Positions 18,329-26,723 of a DNA stretch of 64,000 nt are shown here, piece after piece (position 1 is the stretch's first letter; each line of letters opens with the position of its first letter). The notes under the pieces were generated by a model. The model saw nothing but the letters and a program-made list of their open reading frames with translations. It searched no databases and was not told where the DNA came from. The position numbers were made by a program, and so were the translations under genes. The stretch covers positions 1-64,000 of the forward strand of contig RPRQ01000018.1 of NCBI GenBank assembly GCA_003818205.1, given 5' to 3'. The stretch is from Bacteroidales bacterium. GTDB lineage: Bacteria; Bacteroidota; Bacteroidia; Bacteroidales; Tenuifilaceae.

Positions 18329-19270
18329 ATGAATATTGTATTTGCCGAACCCATTGGAATGACGCATACCAAGAAAAGTATTTTTAATGAAGAGATGTTG
18401 GGTTTAGGTCATTCCGTTAAGTATTATAATGACGTACCATCTGATCAGGAGGAACTATTCAATAGATCAATAGATGCTAATATTCTGGTGGTTAGCAATT
18501 ACCTAGTTTCTAAGGAGGTGGTTGAAAGATTGCCCAACCTTAAACTAATTGCTATTGCTTTTACAGGGGTTGACCATATTCCTTTCGAATATTGTAAAGC
18601 GAAGGGTATAGTGGTTTGCAACGCAGCAGGGTACAGCACGCAAGCGGTTGCTGAACTTACAATGGCACTTGCAATAAGCTTAATAAGAAATATAGTTCCT
18701 TTTGATAAGATAACAAGAACAGGAGGAACTCGGAATGGATTTCTAGGAGGAGAGCTCAATGGAAAAACGTTCGGAATAGTTGGGTTTGGGTCAATTGGCG
18801 AAAGGGTTGCTAAACTCGCTTTAGCATTTGGTTGCAAGGTTATTACATGGTCGCGAAGCCGGAAGGATATTGATGGGGTAGAATTTGTTCAATTGGAGCA
18901 ACTTCTTATAGGGGCTGATATTATTTCTTTACATCTTCCATTAAATGGGAGTACGAAGGGGTTGATTAACGAAAAGAGTTTAGGGATGATGAGAGCCAAT
19001 GCAATTCTTATCAATACTGCTCGCGGGCCAATTGTTGATTATGAAGCACTTTTAAATGCTTTAATCCAAAATAAAATTGCTGGAGCAGCTATTGATGTAT
19101 ATGAAAACGAACCACCGATTAAGACGAACCATCCCTTATTCAACGCTCCCAATACCATAATGCTACCTCATATTGGCTTTGCAACCCATGAAGCCATTGA
19201 GGATAGGAGCGGGATTGTAACTCAAAATATCAGGAATTGGATGAATGGTACTCCTTCGAACGCTATATAA
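18329..19270 (+). CDS. D-isomer-specific 2-hydroxyacid dehydrogenase
   Basis: 313 residues. The Rossmann motif GFGSIG is at 152-157; the catalytic residues fit Arg232 (NTARGPIVD), Glu261 (DVYENEPP) and His281 (LPHIGF). Members reduce or oxidise D-2-hydroxyacids with NAD(P); lactate, glycerate and phosphoglycerate are all possible substrates, and no ACT domain is present to suggest SerA regulation. It starts 11 bp after the glycosylase gene and is probably in the same unit. Confidence 0.9.
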   Translation: MNIVFAEPIGMTHTKKSIFNEEMLGLGHSVKYYNDVPSDQEELFNRSIDANILVVSNYLVSKEVVERLPNLKLIAIAFTGVDHIPFEYCKAKGIVVCNAAGYSTQAVAELTMALAISLIRNIVPFDKITRTGGTRNGFLGGELNGKTFGIVGFGSIGERVAKLALAFGCKVITWSRSRKDIDGVEFVQLEQLLIGADIISLHLPLNGSTKGLINEKSLGMMRANAILINTARGPIVDYEALLNALIQNKIAGAAIDVYENEPPIKTNHPLFNAPNTIMLPHIGFATHEAIEDRSGIVTQNIRNWMNGTPSNAI

Positions 19271-19310
19271 TACCATTAATTGAAAAATTTGAAAGAAAAA
19301 TTTCAAAAGC

Positions 19311-19343
19311 CTTGTATTAAAAATAAAAAATATATTACATTTG
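19311..19343 (+). promoter_or_regulatory. Promoter of the tRNA-Asn locus
   Basis: CTTG, 21 nt, TACATTTG: a good fit to TTTG-N19/21-TAnnTTTG. It lies 36 bp before the defective first tRNA copy, so any transcript of the intact tRNA-Asn from it starts with the defective copy. Confidence 0.65.
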
Positions 19344-19379
19344 CACCGCTAAACCCGAAAGTGAATTAGCAAAAAACAC

Positions 19380-19465
19380 TCCTCATTAGCTCAGTTGCCT
19401 GCCTGCCGGTAGGCAGGGTTAGAGTCCCGACAAGTCGGGATTAATCAGGGGACTTAGATGAAGAG
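19380..19465 (+). pseudogene. Defective tRNA-Asn copy 1 with two palindromes
   Basis: Begins like the intact gene (TCCTCATTAGCTCAGTTG), then a 20-nt palindrome (P1, 19398-19417) sits between the two D-loop guanines, followed by GTTAGAG. A 16-nt palindrome (P3, TCCCGACAAGTCGGGA, 19425-19440) takes the place of the 5' anticodon stem, then TTAATCAGGGG. The T arm is mostly deleted and the sequence ends TTAGATGAAGAG. It cannot fold as a normal tRNA. Confidence 0.85.
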
Positions 19466-19488
19466 TAAAAAAGAAAAAGTAGATAAAT

Positions 19489-19562
19489 TCCTCATTAGCT
19501 CAGTTGGTTAGAGCACCTGACTGTTAATCAGGGGGTCCTAGGTTCAAGTCCTAGATGAGGAG
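19489..19562 (+). tRNA. tRNA-Asn (anticodon GTT)
   Basis: 74 nt, complete cloverleaf: acceptor TCCTCAT/ATGAGGA, D stem GCTC/GAGC, anticodon arm CCTGA-CTGTTAA-TCAGG, T arm CTAGG-TTCAAGT-CCTAG. CCA not encoded. It is flanked by two defective copies of itself. Confidence 0.97.
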
Positions 19563-19563
19563 C

Positions 19564-19590
19564 AAGCCCCGAAGAGATTCGGGGCTTTTA
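19564..19590 (+). terminator. Terminator of tRNA-Asn
   Basis: AAGCCCCGAA-GAGA-TTCGGGGCTTTT directly after the tRNA. A diverged copy of the same terminator follows the third tRNA copy at 19960-19990. Confidence 0.85.
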
Positions 19591-19625
19591 ATTTTTACTT
19601 ATTTTAGAGAAAAATTAGATACGCT

Positions 19626-19931
19626 ATGTTTTATATCTATATTCTCTACTCTGAAGCGCTTGATCGTTATTACATTGGTTCTACTAATGATGTAGCAAGA
19701 CGGCTTAACGAACACAATAATCCAAGAAGAAGAACAAAGTATACTGCTAAGTCTTCCGATTGGAGGTTGGTATTAGAAAATTCAGCAGGTAAAACACGAT
19801 CAGAAGCAGTTTTACTTGAAAGATATATTAAAAAACAAAAAAGTAGAAAATTTATAGAGGATTTGATTAATTCAAAGGGAGAGGATTTGTCCTTTGCTCA
19901 GCGGGTTAGAGTCCCGACAAGTCGGGATTAA
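19626..19931 (+). CDS. GIY-YIG nuclease-family protein whose C-terminus runs into a tRNA-Asn copy
   Basis: 101 residues. The GIY-YIG domain is complete: YIYIL near the start, YYIGSTNDVARRLNEHN with the catalytic Arg, and the metal-binding Glu in SEAVLLERYIKK, then QKSRKFIEDLI. This small single-domain type is common in Bacteroidota; some relatives are DNA endonucleases but most are untested. The domain ends near residue 82. Residues 89-101 (SFAQRVRVPTSRD) and the stop codon are encoded by a defective tRNA-Asn copy that starts exactly at codon 89 (19890). So the gene lies between the intact tRNA and a partial copy of it, as in an element inserted at a tRNA gene. Whether the nuclease causes the duplication is inference. 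Confidence 0.85.
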   Translation: MFYIYILYSEALDRYYIGSTNDVARRLNEHNNPRRRTKYTAKSSDWRLVLENSAGKTRSEAVLLERYIKKQKSRKFIEDLINSKGEDLSFAQRVRVPTSRD

Positions 19932-19962
19932 TCAGGGGGTTCTAGGTTCAATGAGGAGCAAG
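19890..19962 (+). pseudogene. Defective tRNA-Asn copy 2, overlapping the nuclease gene
   Basis: TCCT, then GCTCAG..GGTTAGAG, then palindrome P3 (19912-19927, identical to that in copy 1) in place of the 5' anticodon stem, then TTAATCAGGGGG, a T arm lacking 8 nt, and ATGAGGAGC. The following terminator resembles that of the intact tRNA. Confidence 0.85.
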
Positions 19963-19990
19963 CCCCGACATCCGTGTTGGGGCTTTTTTT
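19960..19990 (+). terminator. Terminator after the GIY-YIG gene / tRNA copy 2
   Basis: AAGCCCC-GACA / TGTT-GGGGCTTTTTTT hairpin; evidently a duplicate of the tRNA-Asn terminator with a changed loop. Confidence 0.8.
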
Positions 19991-20108
19991 CAAAATGGTT
20001 TTTAATTATCTTCGGTTAATCTGTTTGTCATTTATTTTTTAACGGATAAAGTTACACCAGTTAAAGAAAACTAGCTTACAACCACCATTTACGGGTATTT
20101 AATTTCAG

Positions 20109-20116
20109 TATTTTTG
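20109..20116 (+). promoter_or_regulatory. Putative -7 box of the PfkB kinase gene
   Basis: TATTTTTG fits TAnnTTTG and lies 30 bp before the ATG at 20146. The -33 element is unclear. Confidence 0.4.
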
Positions 20117-20145
20117 TGCGTAAATCATATCTAAACAGTATAACA

Positions 20146-21129
20146 ATGGTAAACGTACTTGGTCTTGGGAATGCGTTGGTTGATGTTCTTATTAGCATCG
20201 AAAACGATGAAATATTAAAGAAACTTAATCTTCCTCGGGGTAGCATGCAGCTGGTCGATGATAATTTCCTTAACCTTGCAACCGAAGCAACAAAAGGTTT
20301 AAAGCAGAGTATTGCCGCTGGGGGTAGTGCTGCAAACACAATTAATGGCATAGCAAATCTTGATATCCCCTGCTCATTTATTGGAAAAATTGGCAGCGAT
20401 AAATTTGGGGAGTACTACCATGATGATATGGTTAAAAATGGGATTGACCCCATTTTACTTAATGGTAAAGCTCATACGGGAAGGGCAACGGTTTTTATAT
20501 CGAAGGATTCCGAAAGAACTTTTGGAACTTATCTCGGTGCAGCCATTGAGATGCTTCCCGAAGAGTTAACCCCTGAAATGTTCGATGGCTTTAGCTATTT
20601 TCATATCGAAGGGTATTTGGTTCAAAACCACGATCTCATCCGGAAAGCTATGCGATTAGCTCATGAGAAAGGGGTTAAGATTTCATTGGATATGGCAAGC
20701 TATAATGTTGTTGAGGCTAATCGAGAATTCCTTAAAGAAATGATTGAGAATTACGTTGATATTCTCTTTGCTAACGAGGAGGAGGCAAAAGCATTTACGG
20801 GGAAATCCCCCGAAGAATCGCTTCACGAGTTTGCTTCCCTTGTGGATATTGCTATTGTGAAAATTGGCTCTAAGGGGTCAATGATAAAGAGAAATGATGA
20901 GGTTGTAAACGTTGGTGTAATCAAGGTTAACTGCATTGATACTACGGGTGCTGGCGATTTATATGCTGCAGGATTCTTATATGGTTTGGCAAAAACCCTT
21001 CCGCTAAAAAAATGTGGAGAGATCGGCGCAGTGCTCTCCGGAAAAGTGATTGAGTTCGTTGGTCCTAAGATGGACGAGAGGACTTGGAAGCAAGTTCAGG
21101 GTATGGTGATTGAGATTGAAAGGCAATAA
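20146..21129 (+). CDS. PfkB-family sugar/nucleoside kinase (adenosine kinase-like)
   Basis: 327 residues. PfkB fold with the N-terminal GNALVDVLISI and AGGSAANTING stretches and the C-terminal anion-hole/catalytic motif DTTGAGDLYAAGFLYG with the catalytic Asp. The pattern AGGSAANTI is that of adenosine kinase and related Bacteroidota enzymes, but ribokinase or fructokinase activity cannot be excluded. ATG at 20146 (MVNVLGLGN) chosen over an upstream in-frame start that would add ten unrelated residues. Confidence 0.88.
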   Translation: MVNVLGLGNALVDVLISIENDEILKKLNLPRGSMQLVDDNFLNLATEATKGLKQSIAAGGSAANTINGIANLDIPCSFIGKIGSDKFGEYYHDDMVKNGIDPILLNGKAHTGRATVFISKDSERTFGTYLGAAIEMLPEELTPEMFDGFSYFHIEGYLVQNHDLIRKAMRLAHEKGVKISLDMASYNVVEANREFLKEMIENYVDILFANEEEAKAFTGKSPEESLHEFASLVDIAIVKIGSKGSMIKRNDEVVNVGVIKVNCIDTTGAGDLYAAGFLYGLAKTLPLKKCGEIGAVLSGKVIEFVGPKMDERTWKQVQGMVIEIERQ

Positions 21130-21162
21130 AAAACAAAAGACCCGAGTCGGGTCTTTTGTTTT
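21130..21162. terminator. Bidirectional terminator at the end of the Che-Sia cluster
   Basis: A perfect inverted repeat, AAAACAAAAGACCCGA / TCGGGTCTTTTGTTTT, between the convergent PfkB kinase gene and the last gene of the 11-gene minus-strand cluster. Confidence 0.9.
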
Positions 21163-21167
21163 ATGTG

Positions 21168-21605
21168 TTATAATGTTTCAACCAATGAGAGCAATCCTAC
21201 CGCAAGCCCAGGCTTTCCATCCTTAAACTTGAATGAGAGATGGTAGGCGCCTGTTTTAGTACACGTAAAGTCGATGTATGGGTAATCCTTACCAGTTGCA
21301 ATAACATAGGTTGTCGCTATTAGCCTATTATTATCGAAAAGCTCCAATATTACTTTTCCTTCCATATCCTTTGAGTTACATACGGAGAAACGATACTTAA
21401 TATCCTTTTTTAGAATAACCGAGAAACGTTGAAGCGGGGGGGGATCGCCTGCATCAAGGCGTATTTTGAAATCTTTAAGATATGTTGCGTCCTTTGCAAT
21501 CATTCCACAAATCTCAACCAGCTCATCCTCTGTTTGGGCAAAGGCGGTTCCCGAAAGGCCCAAGAGGAAAAGTAAAACTGCAAAAATCAGGAACTTATTT
21601 TTCAT
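21168..21605 (-). CDS. Small exported protein of unknown function
   Basis: 145 residues with a Sec signal peptide (LLGLSGTAFAQ, cleavage after about residue 23). The mature part has four cysteines-scale features: C33, C76 and C114 are visible, and the pattern of strands (FSVILKKDIKYRFSVC, VILELFDN, GAYHLSFKFKDG) suggests a small beta-sandwich such as a ligand-binding or pre-peptidase-like domain. It is the last gene of the Che-Sia cluster, 11 bp after the lipoprotein gene and just before the terminator. No function recognised. Confidence 0.8.
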   Translation of the reverse strand: MKNKFLIFAVLLFLLGLSGTAFAQTEDELVEICGMIAKDATYLKDFKIRLDAGDPPPLQRFSVILKKDIKYRFSVCNSKDMEGKVILELFDNNRLIATTYVIATGKDYPYIDFTCTKTGAYHLSFKFKDGKPGLAVGLLSLVETL

Positions 21606-21616
21606 AAAATAGAGTA

Positions 21617-22528
21617 TTATCCTTTTAATAGTTTAATCCGAATCTCTTTCACCTTATCAATGATTTTTTGTAAGGTTTCATCGCTCATTTCAATGGTTTG
21701 AACATCGTTTTGTTTAATCTGTAGTTCACCATTTACCTCAAGCGTAGTAGCCTCGCCTATCTCATAGCTTATTTTAACATCACTGTAAAGTTTCTTAATT
21801 TCCTCAAAACTCTTTATCAGTTTTGCCATATTGGGATCCTTCTTGTAGTGATTAAGCAAAGGCATCAGCAGGTTTATGATTTCTTTCTGCTCACCAACAA
21901 TATCCCTCATCCTCTTATGGTTGGATTCTTGGGTTACAACGCTTGATATGTATAGGCCCTCAATCCATACCCCTGCAACAATAACCATACTAAGGTTTGA
22001 CCTGTTGTTTTCCCTTAGGTAGGTATCTATTCGGGACATGCTTTGTTGCGAAATGAGAACGAGTGAATCAATGTTCTCGTTGTTAGTTGCCAATCTTTTT
22101 AAAGTTGAAAAATCAAAGAACTGACCAACCTGAATGCCATCTGCCAACGATCGAATGGTTGAAATATAATCTATTACTAAAGATGTTTTACCATACATGT
22201 TAAGGTATCCAAGATCGCAACCGTAAATACCTAATCCTAATGCTTTTGCGAAATTTGTATTGAAATTTTCAGCAAAATCCGTATTCGCAATTAAATCTTT
22301 GTTGAATGGAACTTTAAGCCCTTTAAGAACTGCTGCTGTTTCAATAGGTGAAGCAATATTTTGCACCATATCATCAATTACTGCGGCAGAAATAGGAACA
22401 GGATTATCCTCTTTAAGGGAGTCGGGAATTTCAAATGCATCACTAACGTCCTTGTTGGAATTTCTGCAAGAATTGCATGATGAAAACAATAAAATTACGA
22501 CTACAAAAAATATAAATCTCCTCGTCAT
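21617..22528 (-). CDS. Lipoprotein of unknown function in the Che-Sia cluster
   Basis: 303 residues. Lipoprotein signal ends in LLFSSC, with Cys18 as the likely lipid site. The mature chain is largely helical with no recognised catalytic motif; it contains YGCDLGYLNMYGKTSLVIDYIST, an arrangement I have seen described only in uncharacterised Bacteroidota lipoproteins. It follows the ABC transporter gene by 61 bp and precedes the small exported protein by 11 bp, so an envelope role linked to the transporter is a fair inference. Confidence 0.8.
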   Translation of the reverse strand: MTRRFIFFVVVILLFSSCNSCRNSNKDVSDAFEIPDSLKEDNPVPISAAVIDDMVQNIASPIETAAVLKGLKVPFNKDLIANTDFAENFNTNFAKALGLGIYGCDLGYLNMYGKTSLVIDYISTIRSLADGIQVGQFFDFSTLKRLATNNENIDSLVLISQQSMSRIDTYLRENNRSNLSMVIVAGVWIEGLYISSVVTQESNHKRMRDIVGEQKEIINLLMPLLNHYKKDPNMAKLIKSFEEIKKLYSDVKISYEIGEATTLEVNGELQIKQNDVQTIEMSDETLQKIIDKVKEIRIKLLKG

Positions 22529-22589
22529 GGTTAACTAGGGATATAAGATGTTTTACATAAAAGCAATCAAGTAAAGATAGAAAAAATAT

Positions 22590-25500
22590 TTATTTAGATA
22601 AAGTTGGCACCTTTATTTTCGAAAACAGCTCAATAAACTTTTTAAGCGATTCGTAGTATAATGTAATATACAGAATCACTGTCATTATCCATATAATAGC
22701 AACATTAAACCAAAAGGTATCGTAGAGTTTTCCTAGAAAATGCTTTCTGGGTGAAAGAAAATGCGTTCGAATATCTAAAAAATGGCCTGGGATGGGATCG
22801 CGGTAAACAGGATCGAATTGCTGAACAAGTTCATCTTTATACTGAAGAATCTTATTCTTTTCAAGGGCCTTTGTAGCTAAATCGGATATGCTTTCGTTAT
22901 GATATGCTTTACGTTTTGCTTCATAAAATGCTTGATCTTTGTTTACTAGATAGTTAACTATTTTGTCGCGTTTTTGGCTAGCCGCATCATAAATTTTGGA
23001 ATAATGTTTTTTAAGCCCTTCGATGTAATCAAGGGTGATAAAGCCAATATCGCTAGTGAACTTTTCTGTATTAAGGTTTTCGAGCTGATCGTAGGTAATT
23101 TCAGGCGATTCTTTTTGCGTCTCATTCAAAATAGCTTTGCGAATAACTGCAAGGTTATCGTCAAATTTAGGTTTAATGGTTAGGTCGTCCTTCTTATCGG
23201 ATAGTTCGATGCATTGATTTAACCGCTTTTCGAGTTCAGGGATATAGTAAACGGTTTTGTAGTTAGCGTTTCGCTCAATCTTTTCGAGATCATAGAAGTC
23301 TTTCTCAAAACTATTATCTTTGAATTGATGCACTATTAAAGCTTCATACCCCCATTTGGTGACCATAAACTCTGCGACAAGGGGTACTTTATTTATACTA
23401 CCTACCACTCTGTTTAATTTCTCAAAGCTGAACATAGCACCCGAAAGCACCATCATGGGGATCATTATCAGCGGAATAACAATATAGATGGTTACAGCAG
23501 AGTTGAATGTGGCGGATATGTTTAGCCCTAGCATATTGGCGAAAACAGCTGTTGAGAATAGCACAAGCCAGTAGTCGAAGTACATGCCACGGATATCGAG
23601 TATGCTATTGGCAATTAGAACAAAAGCAATTGATTGTATTGCGGAAAGAATAACGAGGATAAAAATTTTAGAGAACAGGTAGCTCGATCGGCTAAGGTTC
23701 AGGAACGCTTCACGTTTTAGTATTTTCCTATCGCGGAATATCTCCTCGGCGCTAACCGTTAGGCCTATAAAAAGAGCAACGATAAGCGACATGAAAATGT
23801 ATATATTGATATTCTCATTCTCCCTAAAAATATAGATATTCGAATTAGGATCGGCTATGTATCGAATTACGAATGAGAGAATAAACGCCAACAACGGTGT
23901 TTCTAATAGGTTGAGAACTATATACTGCGTGTTACTCGCTTTGGATAGAAAATCTCTTGAAGTGTAGATGAAAAATTGCTTTAACCTTGATGGGATATTC
24001 AGCGATTTAGGGGGTGGGCTCGTTTCGTCGGGAACCTTCTCAATTTTAATGTTTTCGGTAAAATACTCCTCCCATTTTGGAGGCGAAACTTTACGGATTG
24101 GGGTATATCTTCCGAATTCGTCAACAACTTTGGCTTCAACGATATTGAAAATCAGCTCGGGGTTTACAGTGCCGCAGGTAGGGCATTCGCCGGCTTCGCT
24201 GTTTACCTGCATGTCGAGTCGTTTGAAGTACATGATTGACTCAACGGGGTTTCCGTAGTAGATCATGTAGCCACCCGTATCGAGAATCATCATATTATCG
24301 AACATCTTATAGATTTCCGATGAGGGTTGGTGGATAACTACAAAAATCAGTTTGCCTTTTAACGTTAGCTCACGTAATAGGTCCATAACATTCTCGGAGT
24401 CGCGAGAGGATAGACCCGATGTTGGTTCATCAACAAATAGAATGGAGGGTTCGCGGATCAATTCAAGGGCTATGTTCAATCGTTTCCGCTGACCTCCCGA
24501 GATCATTTTGTTTAGAGGGGTTCCAACTTTAAGATCTTTGCGTTCGAGGAGTCCAAGGTTATTGAGTGTTCTGTGAACGAGTTCTACAAGTTCTTCCTCG
24601 GTTTTATCCTTAAAGCAGAGCTTTGCGTTATAGTAGAGGTTCTGAAAAACGGTTAGCTCTTCAATCAATAGGTCGTCCTGAGGGATAACACCAATAACAC
24701 CCTCAAGTTTATCCTTCTCTTTATGAAAATCTATACCATTAATATAAATGCTCCCTGAGGTTGGCTCTTCGATGCCTGAAAGTACGTTAAGTAGTGTGGT
24801 CTTTCCTGCCCCGCTTGCTCCCATAATGCCAATCAGCTTACCATGACCTTCGGAGAAGTTGATATTGCGAAGGCCAACGGCTCCAGCTTTAAACCGATAC
24901 TCCAGATTTTCTACTTTATAGGATATCCGTGTTGAGGTAGAGTCTGCAAGGAAATGGGCGACAACATCGGTGTAGTATTTAGGCTTACCCTTTGGTAGCT
25001 TAATGGAACTTCCGCTAGCAAAAAGGTAAATTCGAGTTTTATTGATGGGTAATCCGTTGAGGTTGATGTCCTCGATACCTGTGTATCGGAGGAAGTAAAG
25101 ATCAACGCTTTTTATTTGAAGTATTACGATAAAGCCATCGAGCGCCTCTGTGTGAATATGTTTACATTGTTCTCCATGTTCATTTTTATCGTGTATGGTT
25201 AGAAAACTTGGATAATCAAGGTCTTTCAGCTCGTTCTTTACGATGAAATTCTCAACATCGGTTATCTCCTCCTTTGTAAACTTAAAAACTTCAGCCACTG
25301 TGTTGATTATTGCCATGCGTTGCTCCGTAAACTTACGGTCGGCGTTAATCAATTCGTATAAACGAACAAGAACAACGATTTTCTGCTTTTGGGTTAGCGT
25401 TTTGTTGATTTTCTTGCATATACCCAAAATCTTAACTGAATCTTTTACCGAGGTAAGTCTAGGCTTTTTAGGGGCATCATCACCTTCAGCACCCTCCTCC

Positions 25501-25682
25501 TTCTCATCGAGAAGTCCTGCGTGCTGATCGAAAAGGTTTATATACTCTTTTACTGCTTCATCATTAAGCTGTTGGGTGAGGAAATTGACAACGTATTCCC
25601 TTTCGTTTGTGACAACACCTTCGTCCTGTTTTGCAATAATTGCAAAAAGTTGCATCAACGCTTTGAGAATCTCTTCACTCAT
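22590..25682 (-). CDS. ABCG-type ABC transporter (fused ATPase and permease) with N-terminal TerB-like domain
   Basis: 1030 residues. Order: TerB-like helical domain (about 1-150), a beta-rich FHA-like region (about 170-245), ATPase (about 255-480), ABC2-type membrane domain (about 590-780, five segments), a long soluble insert with coiled-coil character (about 790-960) and a last membrane segment near 990. ATPase motifs: Walker A GASGAGKTT, signature ISGGQRKR, Walker B ILFVDEP, His switch VVIHQPSSE. A CPTCG pair sits after the ATPase. The half-transporter layout (ATPase first) is that of ABCG exporters; it would act as a dimer. Export of a lipid or envelope component is plausible. The gene follows the SiaC-like gene by 29 bp. 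Confidence 0.9.
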   Translation of the reverse strand: MSEEILKALMQLFAIIAKQDEGVVTNEREYVVNFLTQQLNDEAVKEYINLFDQHAGLLDEKEEGAEGDDAPKKPRLTSVKDSVKILGICKKINKTLTQKQKIVVLVRLYELINADRKFTEQRMAIINTVAEVFKFTKEEITDVENFIVKNELKDLDYPSFLTIHDKNEHGEQCKHIHTEALDGFIVILQIKSVDLYFLRYTGIEDINLNGLPINKTRIYLFASGSSIKLPKGKPKYYTDVVAHFLADSTSTRISYKVENLEYRFKAGAVGLRNINFSEGHGKLIGIMGASGAGKTTLLNVLSGIEEPTSGSIYINGIDFHKEKDKLEGVIGVIPQDDLLIEELTVFQNLYYNAKLCFKDKTEEELVELVHRTLNNLGLLERKDLKVGTPLNKMISGGQRKRLNIALELIREPSILFVDEPTSGLSSRDSENVMDLLRELTLKGKLIFVVIHQPSSEIYKMFDNMMILDTGGYMIYYGNPVESIMYFKRLDMQVNSEAGECPTCGTVNPELIFNIVEAKVVDEFGRYTPIRKVSPPKWEEYFTENIKIEKVPDETSPPPKSLNIPSRLKQFFIYTSRDFLSKASNTQYIVLNLLETPLLAFILSFVIRYIADPNSNIYIFRENENINIYIFMSLIVALFIGLTVSAEEIFRDRKILKREAFLNLSRSSYLFSKIFILVILSAIQSIAFVLIANSILDIRGMYFDYWLVLFSTAVFANMLGLNISATFNSAVTIYIVIPLIMIPMMVLSGAMFSFEKLNRVVGSINKVPLVAEFMVTKWGYEALIVHQFKDNSFEKDFYDLEKIERNANYKTVYYIPELEKRLNQCIELSDKKDDLTIKPKFDDNLAVIRKAILNETQKESPEITYDQLENLNTEKFTSDIGFITLDYIEGLKKHYSKIYDAASQKRDKIVNYLVNKDQAFYEAKRKAYHNESISDLATKALEKNKILQYKDELVQQFDPVYRDPIPGHFLDIRTHFLSPRKHFLGKLYDTFWFNVAIIWIMTVILYITLYYESLKKFIELFSKIKVPTLSK

Positions 25683-25711
25683 CGCTTAGCTGTTATTAGA
25701 GTATAGTATTA

Positions 25712-26095
25712 CTAATTTAGGGTGTAGCTCACCTGTTCGAATGGTACATCCACAATATCGGCATACTCTTCACCTGCTTCTTGCATATCCTCATCGTCCT
25801 CGGGATAGTACCAGCGAATGAGCATGTCCTTACCATCTTCGTGCATCTGCTCAAGTTTCATTAGGATGTCGAGCAGAAGTTTAGAACTAGCGGTATTGAA
25901 ATACACAAGTTTAAAGGTGAAGATGGTTTTTGTGTTTGGATTTGAGGCGTAATCATCTAACCAACGAATGATTGGTTCGTAGAAGGCGGTTACATCCTCA
26001 GGGAGAGAACGACCAGAGATTTCAAAAACCTCGTTTTCTGCATCTAGGATTACGGTAGGGGTGTCATCGGTCCCCATTATTTTTATAGTATTCAT
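25712..26095 (-). CDS. SiaC-family regulatory phosphoprotein (DUF1987)
   Basis: 127 residues. SiaC of Pseudomonas is a STAS-like partner-switching protein whose Thr68 is phosphorylated by the kinase SiaB and dephosphorylated by SiaA. Here the site is conserved: YFNTASSK with Thr68 at the same number. The surrounding VFEISGRSLPEDVTAFYEPIIRWL is typical of the family. In Pseudomonas unphosphorylated SiaC activates the diguanylate cyclase SiaD; no GGDEF protein is present in this window, so the output partner is unknown. It sits between the SiaB-like gene (11 bp) and the ABC transporter gene (29 bp). Confidence 0.93.
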   Translation of the reverse strand: MNTIKIMGTDDTPTVILDAENEVFEISGRSLPEDVTAFYEPIIRWLDDYASNPNTKTIFTFKLVYFNTASSKLLLDILMKLEQMHEDGKDMLIRWYYPEDDEDMQEAGEEYADIVDVPFEQVSYTLN

Positions 26096-26106
26096 AGTAT
26101 GTTTTT

Positions 26107-26682
26107 TTACTCTGTTCGGGAAATGGTTGAGGTAAGAATAAAGAAAGAGTTTTCTTCGTCGATAGAGAGAAAATGGAATTCGAGTTTCCGTCCTGTTTTT
26201 CGTGCGATATCGATGAATCCTAATCCTGCACCACCCTTTTCAGAAAGTCTTCCTTCGCGCATCTGCGTTTTGTAAAGCTGCTTAAGACCCTCCTTGTCGA
26301 GTACATTGATATGGTCGAGAATTCGGGTTAGCTCTTCAATCTTCGCATTTTCTATCACGTTTCCTGTGGTTACATGATATTCAATATCCCCTTTGCTTAC
26401 CATGAAAATTCCTCGGCCAGCAAACAAAAAATCGTCCGAACCAAAGCTGTCGGCGTGTTTGCTGATGTTCTGAAGGCATTCAACCATTACATGGAAGACT
26501 TTCTTCTGAACCGTATTGGATTCTTCTTCCTTTGCCATATTCGATTCGGTAAGGGAGGTGAAGGCTTTGGTGATCTGATGGGTAATTTCTCCCTCGTAAA
26601 CAAGGGTAATTTCATGAGCTTTCATCGACTTATAGAAGTCGTAAACAAACTCAAGAAATCCTCTGACATTTTTTTTATCCAT
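26107..26682 (-). CDS. SiaB-family protein kinase (GHKL fold)
   Basis: 191 residues. The ATP-binding elements of the GHKL fold are visible: the N box VFHVMVECLQNISKHA and the glycine-rich GGAGLGFIDIARKTG. SiaB phosphorylates SiaC in Pseudomonas; the direct neighbour here is a SiaC homologue with the target Thr. It follows the SiaA-like phosphatase gene by 41 bp and precedes the SiaC gene by 11 bp, a complete kinase/phosphatase/substrate set. Confidence 0.92.
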   Translation of the reverse strand: MDKKNVRGFLEFVYDFYKSMKAHEITLVYEGEITHQITKAFTSLTESNMAKEEESNTVQKKVFHVMVECLQNISKHADSFGSDDFLFAGRGIFMVSKGDIEYHVTTGNVIENAKIEELTRILDHINVLDKEGLKQLYKTQMREGRLSEKGGAGLGFIDIARKTGRKLEFHFLSIDEENSFFILTSTISRTE

Positions 26683-26723
26683 AGCCCGTAAAGTTATATA
26701 ATTTACAAATATATTAATCTTAA

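Noticed and set aside
25712-26095. Calling the SiaC-like protein an ordinary STAS anti-anti-sigma factor
   Set aside because: The sequence follows the DUF1987/SiaC pattern with Thr68, and its neighbours are SiaA- and SiaB-like.
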